The position numbers and the translations under genes are program-made. A model generated the notes under the pieces. The model was not told the DNA's origin, searched no databases, and was given only the letters and a program-made list of their open reading frames with translations. DNA of 64,000 nt from Chondrus crispus (Eukaryota > Rhodophyta > Florideophyceae > Gigartinales > Gigartinaceae): NCBI RefSeq assembly GCF_000350225.1, contig NC_020795.1, positions 116,087-180,086 of the forward strand, read 5' to 3'. Every line of letters begins with the position of its first letter. Position 1 is the stretch's first letter. Positions 62,575 to 64,000 of the stretch are shown here, one piece after another.

Positions 62575-63627
62575 TTAATTAGATACAAAAACAGATTCAA
62601 ATACTTTCTTTACTCTTGATCCTGTGTCAATAGTTTCTAGTGGATCTTTACGCAATCTATGGCGTAAACATAAAGTAATTACCTCTTGAATATCTGAGAT
62701 TTCAACTTTATCTCTATTGTTATATGCTGCAAATGCTTTTGCGGCTCTATTTGTTACTATATCGCCACGTAGACCATCAACATTTAGTTCACCGCAAACT
62801 TCAGAAATTTTCACTCTTAAATCATAATCTACTGTAACATCAGATAATTTAATCTGGGCATCAATAATTCTACGCTTTAATTTTTCTTGCTCTTCTTGAA
62901 ATTCTTCTAAACACTCATATGGATTACTATCAAATTTACTTCTCTGCTCAACAATTTGTACTCTCAGAGAAGGTTCTTTAACTGTTCTAATCTCGGCATG
63001 CATGCCAAACCTATCCAATAATTGCGGTCTTAATTCTCCTTCTTCAGGATTACCCGAACCTACTAAAACAAACCTTGCTGGGTGACGTATAGAAATACCT
63101 TCTCGTTCTACCGTATTCCAACCTGATGCTGCTGAATCCAAAAGAATATCTACCAAGTGATCATCTAATAAATTTACTTCATCAACATAAAGAATACCTC
63201 TATTAGCTTTAGCAAGTAAACCAGGCTCGAAAGTTTTAATACCTTCTGTTAGAGCTTTTTCAATATCAATTGTTCCACAAACACGATCTTCCGTTGCGCC
63301 TAAAGGTAGATCTACCATGGGGACCTTAATTAAGTTAATTTTCAGATCTTGTCCTTTTTCTAATTTTTGCTTAACATGATCCCCCATTAATTCATAATCA
63401 GAAGTATGAGAATTAAACATGTCATCCTCAACAACTTCTATTTTAGGCAATAGGTCAGCTATAGCCCTAATAGTAGTAGATTTCCCCGTACCACGATCTC
63501 CCATAATCATAACACCACCTATTTTAGGATCTACAACATTCAAAATTAATGCCAACTTCATTTCTTCTTGACCAACAATAGCAGTAAAAGGGAAAACTGG
63601 ACGCATTATATCTTTTGCAATACTCAC
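62575..63627 (-). CDS. chlI: Magnesium chelatase subunit I, GTG start
   Basis: AAA+ ATPase subunit of magnesium chelatase, first step of chlorophyll synthesis, 350 residues. Motifs: RPVFPFTAIVGQEEMKLAL, Walker A MIMGDRGTGKST, Walker B GILYVDEVNLLDDHLVD, and LVGSGNPEEGELRPQLLDRF. No ATG precedes the conserved start except an internal one at 63606 (MRPVFPF), so GTG 63627 or ATG 63606 are the options; GTG gives a length closer to homologs. Confidence 0.95.
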   Translation of the reverse strand: MSIAKDIMRPVFPFTAIVGQEEMKLALILNVVDPKIGGVMIMGDRGTGKSTTIRAIADLLPKIEVVEDDMFNSHTSDYELMGDHVKQKLEKGQDLKINLIKVPMVDLPLGATEDRVCGTIDIEKALTEGIKTFEPGLLAKANRGILYVDEVNLLDDHLVDILLDSAASGWNTVEREGISIRHPARFVLVGSGNPEEGELRPQLLDRFGMHAEIRTVKEPSLRVQIVEQRSKFDSNPYECLEEFQEEQEKLKRRIIDAQIKLSDVTVDYDLRVKISEVCGELNVDGLRGDIVTNRAAKAFAAYNNRDKVEISDIQEVITLCLRHRLRKDPLETIDTGSRVKKVFESVFVSN

Positions 63628-63827
63628 AATAAGAAGCCTGTTATTTAAATATTTTAATTATTAATTAAACTTAGTAATTACAAGTAGTAACTGACTAATG
63701 AAAACGAATGTCTTTAGATCAACATTATAACATTTTAAGTTGAGAAGATGATAATCTATATTTAAGAAATAGATAATTATTATATTACTTTTTACTCCAT
63801 TAATTCATAAACCTTATTAAATATAGA

Positions 63828-63865
63828 AAAGATATAATTTCCTAATTGAAGAAAATTATATCTTT
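63828..63865 (-). terminator. Hairpin between psaM and chlI
   Basis: Perfect 13-base inverted repeat (arms 63828-63840 and 63853-63865) around a 12-base loop, 43 bases past the psaM stop on the - strand. It probably ends the psaM transcript. The T tract after it is weak. Confidence 0.5.
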
Positions 63866-63907
63866 AATAATGTAGAAATATGATGTCTTAACATTATCAG
63901 TAATAAT

Positions 63908-64000
63908 TTACTGATACAAGTCCATACCTAAACGGATTGCTAAAACTGCTGAAACCAGAGCAAATAACAAAGCAACAAAAATTTGACTATCACTAATCAT
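63908..64000 (-). CDS. psaM: Photosystem I subunit PsaM (XII)
   Basis: 30-residue one-helix photosystem I subunit: [20 protein letters not shown] then [10 protein letters not shown], the standard PsaM sequence. The ATG falls exactly at the right edge of the window (64000), so the coding sequence is complete but its upstream region is not visible. Confidence 0.95.
   Translation of the reverse strand: MISDSQIFVALLFALVSAVLAIRLGMDLYQ

Overview
The window is a strongly AT-rich, gene-dense segment of a red algal plastid genome, almost certainly from a florideophyte. The evidence is phycoerythrin (cpeB-cpeA), phycocyanin (cpcB-cpcA) and allophycocyanin (apcF) genes, red-type (form ID) rbcL-rbcS followed by the red Rubisco activase gene cbbX, and many ycf genes kept only in red-lineage plastids. 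A group II intron with a degenerate maturase also interrupts a CAU tRNA, a trait I know from florideophyte plastids. No rRNA operon, insertion sequence, CRISPR array or toxin gene was seen.

Layout. 1-9.7 kb: end of rpoB, then rpoC1, rpoC2, rps2 and tsf on the + strand. 9.9-14.3 kb: the ATP synthase run atpI-H-G-F-D-A, ending at a hairpin against the convergent sufB-sufC pair (14.4-16.6 kb, - strand). 16.8-25.3 kb is the least ordinary part: an EcfT-like membrane protein, trnL-CAA, ycf39, ycf41, psbI, ycf58, a 745-residue Omp85/Toc75-like protein, cemA, and the intron-containing trnM-CAU. 25.4-31.2 kb: ycf4, petL, psaL, an unknown 59-residue gene, rpl28 and trxA, then rbcL-rbcS-cbbX. 31.2-36.5 kb: trnC, trnL-UAA, ycf34, ilvH, infC, rps4, ycf80, an IscA-like gene, tmRNA, trnR-CCG and a small DUF4346-like gene. 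36.7-51.1 kb: phycobilisome genes (apcF, cpcG, nblA, cpeB-cpeA, cpcB-cpcA) mixed with ycf20, ccsA, psaK, accA, ycf22, ycf23, psaC, gltB and rpoZ. 51.3-59.6 kb: pgmA, ycf21, secA, trnE, trpA, trnK, tilS, a glutaredoxin gene, psb30 and ftrB. 59.8-64 kb: psaI, psbE-F-L-J, a gene-poor stretch of about 750 bases, ycf63, trnV, trnR-UCU, chlI and psaM.

The genes serve transcription and translation (rpo, rps, rpl, tsf, infC, tilS, tmRNA), light harvesting and its turnover (phycobilisome proteins, the Ycf58 lyase, NblA), both photosystems and ATP synthase, carbon fixation, nitrogen and amino acid metabolism (gltB, ilvH, trpA), Fe-S assembly (sufB, sufC, IscA-like), thiol redox control (trxA, ftrB, glutaredoxin), fatty acid and chlorophyll synthesis (accA, chlI), and protein or lipid traffic (secA, ycf22, ycf63, Omp85-like).

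The points most worth a second look are the plastid-encoded Omp85-like protein, the EcfT-like protein, the CAU tRNA with a long variable arm and a degenerate maturase in its intron, a 54-base perfect palindrome after cpeA, and a group of genes without ATG starts.
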